From assembly GCA_030544235.1 (NCBI GenBank), contig CM060475.1, forward strand, positions 9,474,909 through 9,538,908: a stretch of 64,000 nucleotides of DNA, written 5' to 3'. This document shows positions 26,323 through 37,829 of the stretch, piece by piece. The position numbers and the translations under genes were made by a program. The first letter of the stretch is position 1; each line of letters begins with the position of its first letter. The notes below the pieces were generated by a model. The model was not told the DNA's origin, searched no databases, and saw only the letters and a list, made by a program, of their open reading frames with translations. Source of the stretch: Lepturacanthus savala (taxonomy: Eukaryota; Chordata; Actinopteri; Scombriformes; Trichiuridae).

Positions 26323-27257
26323 GTACTTTATTTTTATTGTACTTTTAAAAAAAGCTAAATAAACAATAAATAACCAACTCAATAAATTAGTGTTTTTTCC
26401 CAACACAGGACGTCAATCATCCTCCAAACAGAACAATTAATATCACACATAAAATATTAAATATATTCCACCCCAGCAGTTTTCACAAATATGATTCATA
26501 CCTGTGAATTTATATAAATGCAAATAGATGCAACGAGTAGTTGTTGTTTTTTTATCAGCCAATTAAATATCTTTGATCCTGCCACCAAAAATGAACATTT
26601 AATTCAAATTTAATCAAATTTAGTTTTAGCACATCTTATTTTTTTCATCACATCAGATCTGTCACAAGCTGCTTAGAAACAATGGAAAATACAGAAGTTT
26701 AGTGTTTTTTATAGGAGTTTGTTGTATAGAAATAAAAATGTGCTTGTTTTATATACAGTAGATGAAATATTGGTTATTATATTCATAGTTTTATGGTTGT
26801 CTTGCATGTTGCTGCATGGAAACTGAGATTCTATCATTAAATCATGATGCAACAGCACCACCTGGTGGTTGAAACCAGAAACACAAGAACTTCTGCCTTA
26901 AATCCACACAAAACACTTACTTTTAATTCAAAATTGTTCATTTATGTACAAAGTAGTTGTTTAATTTATTATTTTTTTAAGTCAATTAAATTATAATTAT
27001 TATTATATAATTATAAAAAATAGGATGTTAAAGGTGCAGTAGGTTACAGTAAAAATGTAAAAGCATTAAATTAAATTAAAAATCAGTATCATTAACGTTT
27101 ATACTGTTTAATTTTGTTAAATTTCAGATGAGTGTTGTAAAGGAATAAAAGGTTTTTAAAAAAGAAAAATCATAATAATTATTAAAGCTTATTGTCACAA
27201 ATGAATTACACTTTTAATGTATATTATTAACATATTATAGCATAAATCAAGCTGGAA
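26323..27257. other. AT-rich non-coding stretch upstream of slc5a3
   Basis: No exon seen. AATGGAAAAT at 26681-26690 resembles a short NFAT-type site only. Confidence 0.4.
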
Positions 27258-27261
27258 TTAA

Positions 27262-27600
27262 CCCATTATTGCATAAAATATGAATTGAAATGGCCTAAAT
27301 AATAGATATATTTAAGAAATATAAAGTTGTAAACTGGTTTCATGCTCTGTAATTTACCATATTTGGAAAATAAATCTATTTTAGCATATTAGAAAAAAAA
27401 ATTGAATTAAACTCTAGTTCAACCTTCATTTAAAATGTCCATCAGCAATAGGGATATCCTGGTCATGTGACCTCATAAATTGTACGTCCTTCAAAATAAA
27501 AGCCCCCTTTTTACACCTAGCTGTGAAAAACGTAGATTTTATATCACAGCTTTTTAGAAAAACGAAGATAAAGTAACTGTTGCCATGGCAACACTATGGG
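27262..27600 (+). mobile_element. TTAA-type MITE, complete, just upstream of slc5a3
   Basis: TTAA at 27258-27261, CCATTATTGCATAAAATATG, core at about 27437-27530. A perfect X-box palindrome GTTGCCATGGCAAC (27579-27592), then CACTATGGG and TTAA at 27601-27604. It lies only about 210 bp upstream of the predicted TATA box. Length 339 bp. Confidence 0.88.
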
Positions 27601-27744
27601 TTAATAGACTTTATGGATGTGAATGCATGAAATTTGTGCTCATTTCATTAGATTTAATAGCCGATTTAATGACTTTAGTTGTTTTTTATGATGTCAGACT
27701 GAAGCAACACGTCCTCCCTCCACTCAGGTGATGCTGCTGCAGCT

Positions 27745-27819
27745 GTGGGCGGAGCCAGCAGCTCCTGTTTACAGGCTGGAGGTCGGTCCTTGAACGCATC
27801 ACCAGTCTGTGGCTATAAA
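27745..27819 (+). promoter_or_regulatory. slc5a3: Putative slc5a3 core promoter (GC box and TATA box)
   Basis: A GC box (GTGGGCGGAGCC, near 27747-27758) lies about 60 bp upstream of a TATA box (TATAAA, 27814-27819). Both are in the right place for the predicted non-coding exon ending at 27875. No clear match to the extended tonicity element TGGAAANNYNY was found next to it, although SMIT1 genes are known to be induced by NFAT5 under osmotic stress. Confidence 0.45.
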
Positions 27820-27842
27820 CCAGTGGAGCAGTGACTGAACTC

Positions 27843-27875
27843 CTCCTTCAAGCAGGAAAAACAACTGTTCAGCAG
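27843..27875 (+). other. slc5a3: Putative slc5a3 non-coding first exon
   Basis: A TATAAA box at 27814-27819 is followed about 30 bp later by a short purine-rich stretch ending in CAGCAG and a strong donor GTGAGT at 27876. The next good acceptor (T-run then CAG) ends at 29641, ahead of the coding start at 29991. This gives a non-coding exon 1, a 1.77 kb intron and a second exon holding the rest of the 5' UTR and the start codon. The start at 27843 is estimated from TATA spacing. Inference only; transcript data would decide. Confidence 0.5.
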
Positions 27876-28213
27876 GTGAGTTTATTTATTCTTCCAAGTT
27901 CTCTTCATTCATTCTCAAGCATAAGATTTAAAAAAAATAATAATAACACTATTCACTGTTATTGCACATTGACTTTTACATTAGTGTTTGTACTATTTAC
28001 TGCATATTTATGGTAGTTATAGTAAAGCAAATATGCAAAAAAGCTTCAGGTGGCGTTTTATTTTGATGCCTCATATTGTGTTTTATTATTTTTTACATTT
28101 ATATGGACATATTTATCCAAAGAGAACTAGAAATTGAATTAAAATATTGACAAATGGGTGATATTAGAATGTTATAGCATATATAGACCTAAGAATATTA
28201 TAGGAAATGTGCT

Positions 28214-28215
<2 letters not shown>

Positions 28216-28286
<71 letters not shown>
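28216..28286. repeat. (TA)n microsatellite in slc5a3 intron 1
   Basis: About 35 TA units. Confidence 0.96.
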
Positions 28287-28293
<7 letters not shown>

Positions 28294-28649
28294 TTCCGAG
28301 CTGTTATTCTAATGTAATTCTATTTACTCAGAGGTTACGGGTATAGAACTAGTTTGACAGACATGTTCTATTTAAACAATATTGATGATTGTAAATACAT
28401 CAGGAGTAAAGCCAGCAGCAGGAAGTACAGTAGCCCTGTTTACTCTGGTGGGGATTTCTTGCCGCGCCGTTTACTCTGGTGTTTCCTGGACGCAGCTTAA
28501 GGTGTTTGGTTTTACTAAGACTTCGATGCATCTGAGTTATTTCTCAGCCTCGACAGGTTTCGGCGTGTCTCTGTAGAATTTCAGTTGAGGAACCTGTTCG
28601 ATTTGAGCCTTAAGCCTTAAAAAGACTTCAGAAGAAGTTAGGCCCCTTT

Positions 28650-29050
28650 AATTAAATCCTATGTAAGTCAATGGGACTCCAATAGGTTGTTTACACTAGG
28701 AATTTACCAAATAAATAAATAAATGTACTCCAGATTTTTTATTTGGTAAAATTCTAAAACAAAATAAAGGACAATCTTCATTTGTGAGACAGTGATGCAT
28801 CAGCAATAGGGATATCCTGGTCACGTGACCTCATAATTTGCATGTCCTTCAAAATAAAATGCCCTAAATAATGGATATATTAAAAATATGTAAGTATGGT
28901 TTCATGCTATGTAAGTCAATAGGTTGACTATTATTAGTCAATCAATTAGCTACCATGTGTCATGTGACCTCATGAATTGTATGTCCTTCAAAATAAAAGC
29001 CCCCTTTTCACCCCTAACTGTAAATATACAGATTTCATATCACTCTGTTC
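28650..29050 (+). mobile_element. Two decayed MITE fragments in slc5a3 intron 1
   Basis: Core at about 28797-28865 and a partial core at about 28960-29025. In the first, one base change makes the palindrome GGTCACGTGACC (28820-28831). Confidence 0.75.
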
Positions 29051-29144
29051 CTCTTGCTAACAAACCAACTTACTGAAACCTGGCTAAACACAAGCCGTTT
29101 AGAAATGGCTCCTGTTGTGATGTCACAACAGGAATGAAAGTTAA

Positions 29145-29449
29145 CCCTCTATTGCACGAAGTATTACTGAGACATGGTAAAACAGATTTTTAGTTTTTTA
29201 TTACTAGTTTAAGTTTTTATTACTTAAACTGGCCTAAATTATAGATATATTAAACGTATATATGAGACAGTGATGCTCACATGTCAAATGTCCATCAGCA
29301 ATAGGGATATCCTGGTCATGTGACCTCATAAGTGTATGTCCTTCAAAATTAAAGCACCCTTTTTACGCCTAACTGGAAAAGCATAGATGTTATATCACAG
29401 CTTATTAGAAAAATTAAGATAAAATAATTGTTTCCTATGCAACAGAGGG
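29145..29449 (+). mobile_element. TTAA-type MITE, complete short copy, slc5a3 intron 1
   Basis: TTAA at 29141-29144, CCCTCTATTGCACGAAGTAT, core at about 29290-29380. It ends TATGCAACAGAGGG with TTAA at 29450-29453. At 305 bp it shows the family's ends with the least internal sequence, and is a good reference copy. Confidence 0.92.
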
Positions 29450-29641
29450 TTAAATACAAACTCAAGAAAGAAATACTGATATAAGCAAAATTATCAACCA
29501 ATGCTAGCTAGTGTTAATCAATATTGGACGAATTGTACCAAAAACAAGATATTTGCTAAGATTTAATTCATCTCAACATGGAATAACTGAGATTTTTATA
29601 GCTTTTGAAATAACACTGTGTTCAATCTGTGTTTTTTTCAG

Positions 29642-30630
29642 GATCCAGACGACTATTTCCGTTCCAAGAGTCAAATCGCCACAGCTTTTTATTGAGCTGC
29701 CAAACCACAACCTGCATTGATTCCCAAAGCTGAGGTCGACTCCAAACAAGTCAAAATTTACAGGACTATTTCATCATTATTCCTCCAGTAAATCCAAAAG
29801 GAGCACGGAAGCATTTATCACAGGCTTCATACATGGATTGCTTCATATTATAGGAATGTGCAGCTGACATGATGAGTTTATTGTCCTGTCTTTTAGTTCA
29901 TTGACGCCCAAAGATCATATATACTGTGAAAACTACAATTTAAAACAGGTTTTAAAGAATTCGTCCAGTTCTGTTTGAAAAAGCCTCAAAATGGCAAATG
30001 GCGCCAACATGGAGGTGGCGGACATCGTGGTGGTGGCGGTCTACTTCGTTCTGGTGCTAGCCATCGGTTTCCTGGCCATGTGGAAGGCCAACCGGACCAC
30101 GGTCAGCGGCTACTTCCTGGCCGGCCGCTCCATGAACTGGGCGGCGGTGGGGGCGTCGCTGTTCGTCAGCAACATCGGAAGCGAGCATTTCATCGGACTG
30201 GCCGGACTGGGGGCGACGAGCGGCTTCAGCGCCGCGGCGTGGGAGTTCAACGCCTTGTTGCTGCTGCAGCTGCTGGGCTGGGTGTTCGTCCCGGTTTACA
30301 TCCAGTCCGGAGTCTTCACCATGCCCGAGTATCTGTCCAAACGCTACGGCGGGAGGCGGCTGAAGGTCTACTTCGCAGCGCTATCGCTAGTCCTCTACAT
30401 CCTGACCAAGTTGTCCGTGGACCTCTACTCCGGCGCCCTGTTCATCCAGGAGTCTTTGGGGTGGAACCTCTACCTGTCAATCATCCTGCTCATCGCCATG
30501 ACGGCGTTGCTGACCATCACCGGGGGTCTGGTGACGGTCATCTACACGGACGCCGTCCAGGCGTTCCTCATGATTGCCGGAGCCCTCTGCCTCACGACCA
30601 TTAGCCTCGTTAAAGTGGGAGGACTTGAAG
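29642..30630 (+). CDS. slc5a3: slc5a3 exon 2 (5' UTR end, then coding from 29991)
   Basis: Acceptor AG at 29640-29641 after a T-run. Coding begins at 29991 and runs to the G before donor GT at 30631, leaving phase 1. It encodes residues 1-213 and one base of the next codon: the N-terminus, the first membrane helices and the conserved TGGLVTVIYTDAVQ segment. Reading on into the intron hits a stop at 30639-30641, so splicing is needed. The coding part is GC-rich compared with the AT-rich surroundings. Confidence 0.8.
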
Positions 30631-33362
30631 GTCTTCGTTAAGTCATTTAAATCATTAATTAGCCCTTATAGCTGTTCATGGGCCACTTAATCAGTAGGAA
30701 TTTACATATGGACTAGGCAGGATTTTAGAAAATGTGCTCATTTGAAGTCCTGAAGGCAAATCTTGTGTATGTCAGCCTCAAAAATCTCCCATAATGCCTC
30801 AAAATGGAGAAATCAGGCATTAAATATTAGCTAAATTACTAAAGTCGGTCTCATCTTAACTAAACTTGTCACACACAGAACTTTATACAGCAGCATATCA
30901 GGTTGAAGGTTCCATGTGATACATTCCCAGGGACTTGAACCTTGGTTCCATCTTATCGTTGCCCTTGGATATTGTTTAGAGAACATCCTGACCTGCAGCT
31001 GATTTCTGCAGTTTACTGAATGTATTTTAGGTGTGTAATACAGAATAAATGGATAAAATATTCATAGAAATAAAGAAGATGGTGATTGATTAGATTTTGA
31101 CCTGGCAGTGGCGGCCATATTGGATTGGATCTTCATTTTGAGGCATTATGGGACATTTTTGAGCCTGGCATTCAGAATATTTGAATTCAGAACCCTTCAA
31201 AACCCCTAAAAATGTTGTATTCCATGAAGTTAACATGGGACCAACCAACTAAGAAAATGAACCAAGGCCAATGAATGAATCTCGGGTAGAAAAGATAATT
31301 ATTTGTAATTATTTGTATTGAAGACCTTACAAGGGTTAAACCTTTATACGTTTCAGATGCATATTATCCAAAGTTCTAAACCATATCCTGTGGTGTCGTT
31401 TTAAGGGATGAAGACCAAGTACATGCAGGCTTCTCCAAACATTACCGCCATCATGCTGTCTTCACCCAACCTGGAGTATCCTGATTCCTGCCACCGACAC
31501 CTCCACCCAAAGCCAGATTCTCTGAAGATTCTTGGAGGTCCGAGGGATCCAGACCTGCCTTGGCCCGGTTTCTTACTGGGCCAGACTCCTGCCTCTATAT
31601 GGTACTGGTCCAATACTGGACAATCCATCCAACAGTTGTCAAGACATTTAATTTGCAACCACAAATGTCAGCCTCATGTTCATGTAGAGGAAAAATCAGG
31701 GGATTGGGCTCCATGGATATTTGTACTAAGCCTCATGACTTATCCTTCCAATAGTTGTTGAGATACTTGAGTAAATCAAACTAAAATGTCAATCACAAGA
31801 TGGTGTTCAAAGGGAACTCTAGGGATCACTGACATCAGAAAACATCATCATCTGGGCATCCTCTAAAAATGTTTGCAAAGAGAGTTTGTTTAACTGTTGT
31901 TGAGACGATTGAACCTAGAGCCAAAGTCGTGTAACATCCCTGGATCCGGATGTCTGTGATTCTTGATAATTGTTTACACAAGGTGTCTTCTCTGTGTCTT
32001 CCAGGTATTGGTGTACAGATCAAGTGATTGTTCAGCGGGTTCTGGCAGCGAAGAACATCGCCCATGCCAAAGGCGCTACCCTCATGGCAGGATTCCTGAA
32101 AATCCTGCCTATGTTCATCATTGTCATCCCAGGTACAGTCATTGTTTCTTTTCACACCTTTAAATTATGACTGTCGACTCACGTTTATCATCATGATTCC
32201 AGGGATGATTTCCAGGATCTTCTTTGCTGATGAGTTGGCGTGTATCAGTCCCGATCACTGCCTGGAAGTGTGCGGTTCGGCGGCCGGCTGCAGCAACGTG
32301 GCGTACCCACGAATCGTCATGTCCGTGATGCCCGTCGGCCTCCGGGGTCTGATGATGGCCGTCATGATAGCGGCTCTGATGAGCGACCTGGACTCCATCT
32401 TCAACTCGGCGAGCGCCATATTCACGCTGGACATCTACAAGATGCTGAGGAAGCAGGTGTCGTCCAGGGAGCTGGTGATTGTCGGCCGACTTTTCGTGGT
32501 CTTCATGGTGGTCGTCAGCATCGCCTGGGTGCCGGTCATCATCGAGATGCAGGGAGGCCAGATGTTCTATTACATCCAGGAGGTTTCAGACTACCTGACT
32601 CCGCCCATCGCCGCTCTCTTCTTGCTCGGCATTCTGTGGCATCGCTGCAACGAGACGGGCGCCTTCTGGGGCGGGATGGTGGGGTTTACCCTCGGAGCCA
32701 TCCGGCTGGTCTTGGCGTTGGTTTACCGTGAGCCGAGATGCGACCAGCCCGACGACCGGCCGGCGTTCATCAAAGACGTCCACTTCATGTACGTGGCGGC
32801 CATCTTGTTTTGGGTGGCGGCTACGGTGACCGTTGTGGTGAGCCTCTGCACGCCTCCGCCTAGGAAAGAACAGATCCAGACCACCACGGTGTGGGGGTTA
32901 AACAAGAGAAAGAGGCTAAAACAACAAGCTGGAGAAGGCCTGGTGACATTGAAGCCGAAAGACCACCCAACCAAGGCCAAAGAAGATTCTCCTCAGCAAA
33001 GCAAAGGTCTCGCTATCACAGTCAACGACATAGAAATCTACCCAGTCCAGAATGGCCACTCGTCGAATTCTGAATCTAGAATAGTCAAAGATGCAGAGGG
33101 TAGAAGTGTGAGTGAGGAAGAAAAGGAAGGCTGCCTCAGAAAAGAAGGAGATGAGAGCACTTCAAAGTGTATGAAGGTGTTGGAGGGTTTCTGCGGCTTC
33201 AAGGAAAAACCGTCAAAACCTCAGGTCATTATGGTCCAGGAGCAGGAGGAGACCCTGGCCGAGCTTCTCCATGAACCTCCGAGGACCAAATTCATCCTAA
33301 ACGTAGGACTGGTGGCCATTTGCCTCCTCGGGGTCTTTCTTTTCATCTATTTCTCTTTATAG
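29991..33362 (+). CDS. slc5a3: Sodium/myo-inositol cotransporter, SMIT1-like (four coding exons, 707 aa)
   Basis: Plasma-membrane Na+-coupled symporter of the SLC5 (SGLT) family. The known role of SMIT1 is uptake of the osmolyte myo-inositol. Coding exons are 29991-30630, 31406-31601, 32005-32132 and 32203-33362. All junctions are GT-AG and the phases (1, 2, 1) close into one 707-aa frame, close to the roughly 718 aa of mammalian SMIT1. The first membrane segment is about residues 12-30, the SNIGSEHFIGLAG motif 60-72, the SLC5 core around GLRGLMMAVMIAALMSDLDS 367-386, and a last membrane segment 685-707 ends in IYFSL as SMIT1 does. A hydrophilic loop lies before it. The start has a strong context (A at -3, G at +4); Met7 is an alternative. 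SMIT1 is preferred over SLC5A11 or SLC5A1 from remembered similarity along the whole chain, not from a search. Oddity: mammalian SLC5A3 has its ORF in one exon. Confidence 0.9.
30690..31260. repeat. Foldback-type repeat in slc5a3 intron 2
   Basis: GCCTCAAAAATCTCCCATAA near 30775 and its near reverse complement TTATGGGACATTTTTGAGCC near 31146 form a long-range inverted repeat. The same two blocks flank 50445-50545 in ddx3 intron 14. Confidence 0.6.
31406..31601 (+). CDS. slc5a3: slc5a3 coding exon 3
   Basis: Acceptor AG at 31404-31405, donor GT at 31602. It enters with two bases that complete a Gly codon and leaves with TG of a Trp codon. It encodes MKTKYMQASPNIT through PWPGFLLGQTPASI, which matches the SMIT1 extracellular loop and the next helix in order. 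Confidence 0.88.
31686..31920 (+). repeat. Teleost dispersed repeat in slc5a3 intron 3
   Basis: TTCCAATAGTTGTTGAGATA and GGGATCACTGACATCAGAAA belong to the same fish repeat group as 5760-5960. Confidence 0.5.
32005..32132 (+). CDS. slc5a3: slc5a3 coding exon 4
   Basis: Acceptor AG at 32003-32004, donor GT at 32133. Its first G completes the Trp codon and YWCTDQVIVQRVLAAKN follows, one of the most conserved SLC5 stretches, then FLKILPMFIIVIP. The next intron is only 70 bp (32133-32202). Confidence 0.88.
32203..33362 (+). CDS. slc5a3: slc5a3 last coding exon
   Basis: A 1160-base exon with acceptor AG at 32201-32202 and stop ending at 33362. It encodes residues 322-707: the MISRIFF loop, the cysteine-rich outer loop (CLEVCGSAAGCSN), the later core helices, the RCDQPDDRPAFIKD segment, a long charged cytosolic loop and the final helix. 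An intron-free second half contrasts with the three introns in the first half. Confidence 0.92.
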
Positions 33363-33590
33363 GCCGTTAATTTCAAGCAGTGGACCACGTTTGTCCATAA
33401 TCTGGTCTTCAGGTAAATTCTCCTTTAACATTTTATCAAATTGCAATAAAATCGGACCAATCAGCTTCCTCCATTACCTCAAGGTGATGTGTTACAAAAC
33501 CTTTGGTTTGACCTAAACTTCCTCTTGTGTTCGACCCCGTTTTACACTGAAATTTAATAAAATAACGTAAATTTGTTTGTTTTTTTGACT
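33363..33590 (+). terminator. slc5a3: slc5a3 3' UTR with candidate poly(A) signals
   Basis: AATAAA hexamers lie at 33445-33450 and 33556-33561. The second is followed within about 20 bases by a GT/T-rich stretch, as at a real cleavage site. This would give a 3' UTR of about 0.2 kb. Mammalian SLC5A3 has far longer 3' UTRs, so more distal sites are possible. Confidence 0.4.
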
Positions 33591-35732
33591 TTGTACCAAA
33601 AAAAAAAAACTGCACAATTCTCTATGGCCAGGAGACCAACATCATAAATACTATAACCAGTATTTTCATGGTTAAAGGAAACCAAAAGAGAATAAATTGG
33701 TTGATAAATAATGTTTTTAGTATATTTTATAGCATCAAAACTGACCCGTTAACATAAAAGACCAACACAAGAGGAAGTTTAATGGAATTTTACAGCGATA
33801 AAGCATTTTTTATTAGTGTAACGTCAAAGATAAGTTGTTTTCAACACATCATAGAATGAACTTTATTACAAAACATACTGTAAATTACCATATAATTAAC
33901 CACCGGTGTCCTTTAAATGCTGGCTGCAAACTTTCTGTGGTAACAGAGGAAAACTCAATGTTAGTTTTACAGTAGTCACACTGGTTTAATAAAAGAATTT
34001 AACTAATTCACCATATGTTTTCCAGAAGGAATTAATCTCCTGGTCTCAAATAAAGGCCCCGGCTGTTATTTGGTGATTTAAGGTCTAGAAAATACGTTTT
34101 TATTTAAGTAAAGTATCATGTTCCAAGCTGTTTACATTGTTCATGAGAAAAATCTGCATTTCATTAATTTTTTACTTATTCAAGTGTTTGCTGCAAGAAG
34201 TGAATTACAGCTCATTCATCTTCATTTTATAATTGTGAATTAAGGTCTTATTGTGTTTATTTGTAAGATCTAATACTATTGGATTGATTTTTTTTAGGAG
34301 TTTAACTCCACAATTAAACTAAATTAAGGTTAAAACCTATTTTACGCAGATTTTCTCAGGAATATAAAGGTTCTTGTCTGATATATCAACAAATAAAAGC
34401 TTTTATATCTTTATTCTGAGTTACTAGCAGCACTTTGGTGTCATTCATTCATCATTAAAAATAAACATACATTGAATATTATGAAAAATAGTGATTTTAT
34501 AAATATACTCGCCTTTTATTTCTAGTCATAATCAGGGAATTTCACTTATTATTGTTCCAATTTATAAGTTAAACACACTTTATTTAAGTTGTATAATCTT
34601 TTATTTCTTATTCGTGGCCTGAATGTGTCATTGAGTTCATAAAAAAACACAATTTCTGGATTATTTTTGAAGAAATACTCATGTTTTTTCATAGAAAATG
34701 ATCCTAAAACTACACGTGTGACAAATGTAGCTGTAAAGCGTAAAAACTAAAACCTTCATTTAATTAAAATAATAAAAAATAAAGTGATGTAGTAGATTAT
34801 ATTAGACTTTTTGAGTTGAGACAACTTTAAAGCTTTTTTTAAGTAGAATAAACTCAATTTAATTACACAAACTCATAAAAATCAAGTTGAGTTAAACTAA
34901 TACTGCTGATAATGTTGGATGAACTTAATTTTAATAGTTTATCCAACAAAACATTATAATTTTGTGTTAACTCAACAATCTACTTAAATATAATGAGTCT
35001 GTAGTAATTATAATAAATAGTTTTGCATTTTAAGTAAAAGTGAAGTATGTTGATGCTTTTTTATGATAAAACAAATCAAATAAAGTAAATCACAAGCATT
35101 TATTTCATACAATAATTCATTAATTTTTAAAGATCGGCCATTTTTAATGTAAATTAATAAATTAATTCATTTTTCTGTGCTGAAATCATGTTATTTCTGA
35201 TCAAATTAACGCTTTTCAGAGACAAAAACGTTAAAACAGTTGATATTTGAGCTGGAATCCGCAGCATGAGGGTTAAAGATGACATTAACAACAGAAATCG
35301 GCCTCGATGGAAAGTTCCAGGCGACTGGAAGTGGAAAGTTACTGAGTCAACACAGAAACTCACTGCAAACACTAAAAAAGGCAGGAAGGGTCAGAGCTTT
35401 TCTGTTTTCTGTAAAAACCCTGTAAAATACTAAATGTCCATCAACATTAGGATGCTGTAATAAATAAAGCACCATGTTATAGTCCAGGTGGGTGTGTTTG
35501 ACCAATCACAGCCAACCAACGGTGGGTTTTATGCACCGTAATTCAAACACTGGTTCTCAACCACCAACCCTGTCCCAACATGGCTGTTGACACAACATGA
35601 ACAGCATCGCTATTTATTTAGCTCAGTTTTAGCTGCAGAGTGAATATTCAGCAGGTTCAGAAGCTGCTGAATATATTATTTATTCTTATTATATTAGTGC
35701 CACAGCACCAGTCAACAGGTGTTATTAGATTA
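33591..35732. other. AT-rich intergenic DNA
   Basis: No exon, domain or named repeat seen between slc5a3 and the next MITE. Confidence 0.45.
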
Positions 35733-35736
35733 TTAA

Positions 35737-36297
35737 CCCTCTGTTGCATTAAATATTAATTAGATATGATAAAACCTGTTTTTATCACTTAAAATTACTT
35801 AAAATAATAGATATATAGCATCTAGATAGTTTCATACAATGTAAATCAATGGGACTAATAATAATAATACATTTTTACTTATCCCAGATAATGAGTTCAA
35901 TTTTATATTTGGTGAAAATCTTCCAATAAAAGACAAACACTAATAATTCTATTACTTTTATTATATTACTGACATATTTACATGTTAAAAAGATGTTTTG
36001 AATGATTTTATTACCTAAAATGGCCTAAAAACACTAGGAATTTATCATATTTGTGTATTGTTGACATGTATTTTAGTATATTAGAACAGAAATTAACATC
36101 AGAATTGAATTAAATGTGAAAAATATATATAAATAAAGTTTATTTACCCCAGATAATGAGTAAATTCTTTTTATTTGGTGAATATTTTCCAAATTCCTGA
36201 ATAAGAGAAAACCATCAGACCATCAGCAATAGGGATATCCTCATAAATTACATGTCCTTCAAAATAAAAGCACATAGATTTTATATGCAATAGAGGG
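35737..36297 (+). mobile_element. TTAA-type MITE, near full length
   Basis: TTAA at 35733-35736, CCCTCTGTTGCATTAAATAT, ending TATGCAATAGAGGG with TTAA at 36298-36301. The core (about 36220-36275) has lost the TGGTCATGTGACC section by deletion. Length 561 bp. Confidence 0.9.
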
Positions 36298-36301
36298 TTA
36301 A

Positions 36302-37604
36302 TAACAGGGGAAACTTTAGAAACTTGAGTTTTTTAATTAAGTTAAGTTTAAATTGAACTCCAGAGGATCCTGAGGATTAGATTAAACTGATTCATGTTCA
36401 CGTCTGAACTCCGAATCCGACACATGTTCAGTAAATAAAAAATAATAATAAAAAAACCTGTGTTACCTGTTTCTATGGACTGAGAACTAACCGTAATTTT
36501 CTAAGCAAACAGGATGATTTGCAGCCTTTAGCCCATTAAATAACGATGCTGGAGACACATGAGGAGGAGCTTTTATATATAAGGCTTTAATGTAAATGTC
36601 ACTATTATTTCTCTGCTCTTTTGTAACTAATCCTTTTAAATTGGTGTTTGATTTGTGGAAATCCCCCCTCCCTTCCTACACCGGGAACCCCCCGATTTAT
36701 TGCGTTATGCTGAGCATAAAAAGCCTCAGGGGGGAGTGTGTTAAATTCTTTTCTGGCACAAATGTCTACATGAAGGAAGAGATGAGGATTCCAACTGAAG
36801 ACACAGTGAGAAAACTCGAAAAGGGACATTTTTTTTATTCCTAGTGATCTCCTCTGAGGTACTGAGCAACGACCATGTCCAACCAGGCAATAAGTCACAA
36901 TATCCGGTATGAAAAATACTTTAAAATATAAAAAAACACTAGTTAACTTAAAGTAGAACCAGAAATGTGCATGAGAAGTAGCCAAATCTAACTAAACTAA
37001 ACATAAATTGGCACAGCGGATGTTTCCAGCTTTATAGAGTCTTAATAATTAGATTTTATCACATTATTCCAAAGCAAAATGATCAGAAATAGTCATTGTT
37101 AATCATAAATATACATGGAAAATGTATATTTGATGAGTGATGTTCCTGATATCAACCTATATTAGCTTGGTTTATTTATTTCTAACATTTTATAATAATA
37201 TTTGCCCACTGGGAGCAGGATTCTCACTAAAACTAAAGACAAACCAGTGGAAGTAAATGCAGGACTGAGGTTTGTGGTGGTTTTAAAATATATAAACACT
37301 GTGTCTCCTATAATAACCTTTATGTAATGGTGTAATTTCCACCAATTGAGGGCGACAAAACTTCATTAAATCAATATTTTTAATTATATTATATTCACAA
37401 GCCTTTTTCTCTGATTTATTTATTCATATATGAACATTTGTCTTTTTTAATTGACAATAAATTAGAACAGTTTCCTGCATATCCCATAATAATTACTAAA
37501 AGAAACTGTCATTTAAAATATTTGGAGTTAAATTGGCTGAAATCGACTCAGGAATATATATATATGAGGGATATATATTATCTTTTTGTTGTTGTTGTTG
37601 CTGG
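36302..37604. other. Intergenic DNA
   Basis: No supported gene. Overlapping frames at 36596-36985 on both strands show no domain. Confidence 0.4.
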
Positions 37605-37712
37605 ACCCTGATCTCGCGAGAAGACGCGGCTCAAGTCTCGCGGTGTTTGGATTAATCACATTTGGGATGAGTGAAGCTGGCCGGTGTTAGACAGAGGGAG
37701 ACCGGAAGTGAG
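37605..37712. promoter_or_regulatory. Candidate CpG/ETS promoter cluster upstream of ddx3
   Basis: The palindrome TCTCGCGAGA at 37612-37621 is a known core element of TATA-less, often bidirectional housekeeping promoters. A second TCTCGCGG follows near 37637 and an ETS site (ACCGGAAGTG, 37701-37710) near that. The cluster is 1.2 kb upstream of the ddx3 start codon. It could be a distal ddx3 promoter with an unseen exon, or the promoter of a minus-strand transcript. Confidence 0.4.
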
Positions 37713-37829
37713 AAAACTAGTACATAAATAAATAATATAGAGGCGTTTAGTGACATGTTGAGTTAATTTATATAAATAAATAAATATGTATAGAATATAA
37801 GACATGCAAAATGTGCTGAAATCGTTATT

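Noticed and set aside
26681..26690. AATGGAAAAT as a tonicity element for slc5a3
   Set aside because: The short core fits NFAT-type sites, but the following bases do not fit the extended TGGAAANNYNY form, and one such 10-mer is expected by chance in AT-rich DNA.
29975..30604. 209-codon frame overlapping the first slc5a3 coding exon
   Set aside because: A shifted, Gly/Arg/His-rich reading of GC-rich coding DNA; the +1 frame gives the SLC5 protein.
32240..32731. 163-codon frame inside slc5a3
   Set aside because: Out-of-frame shadow of the last slc5a3 exon; the in-frame product matches SMIT1 throughout.
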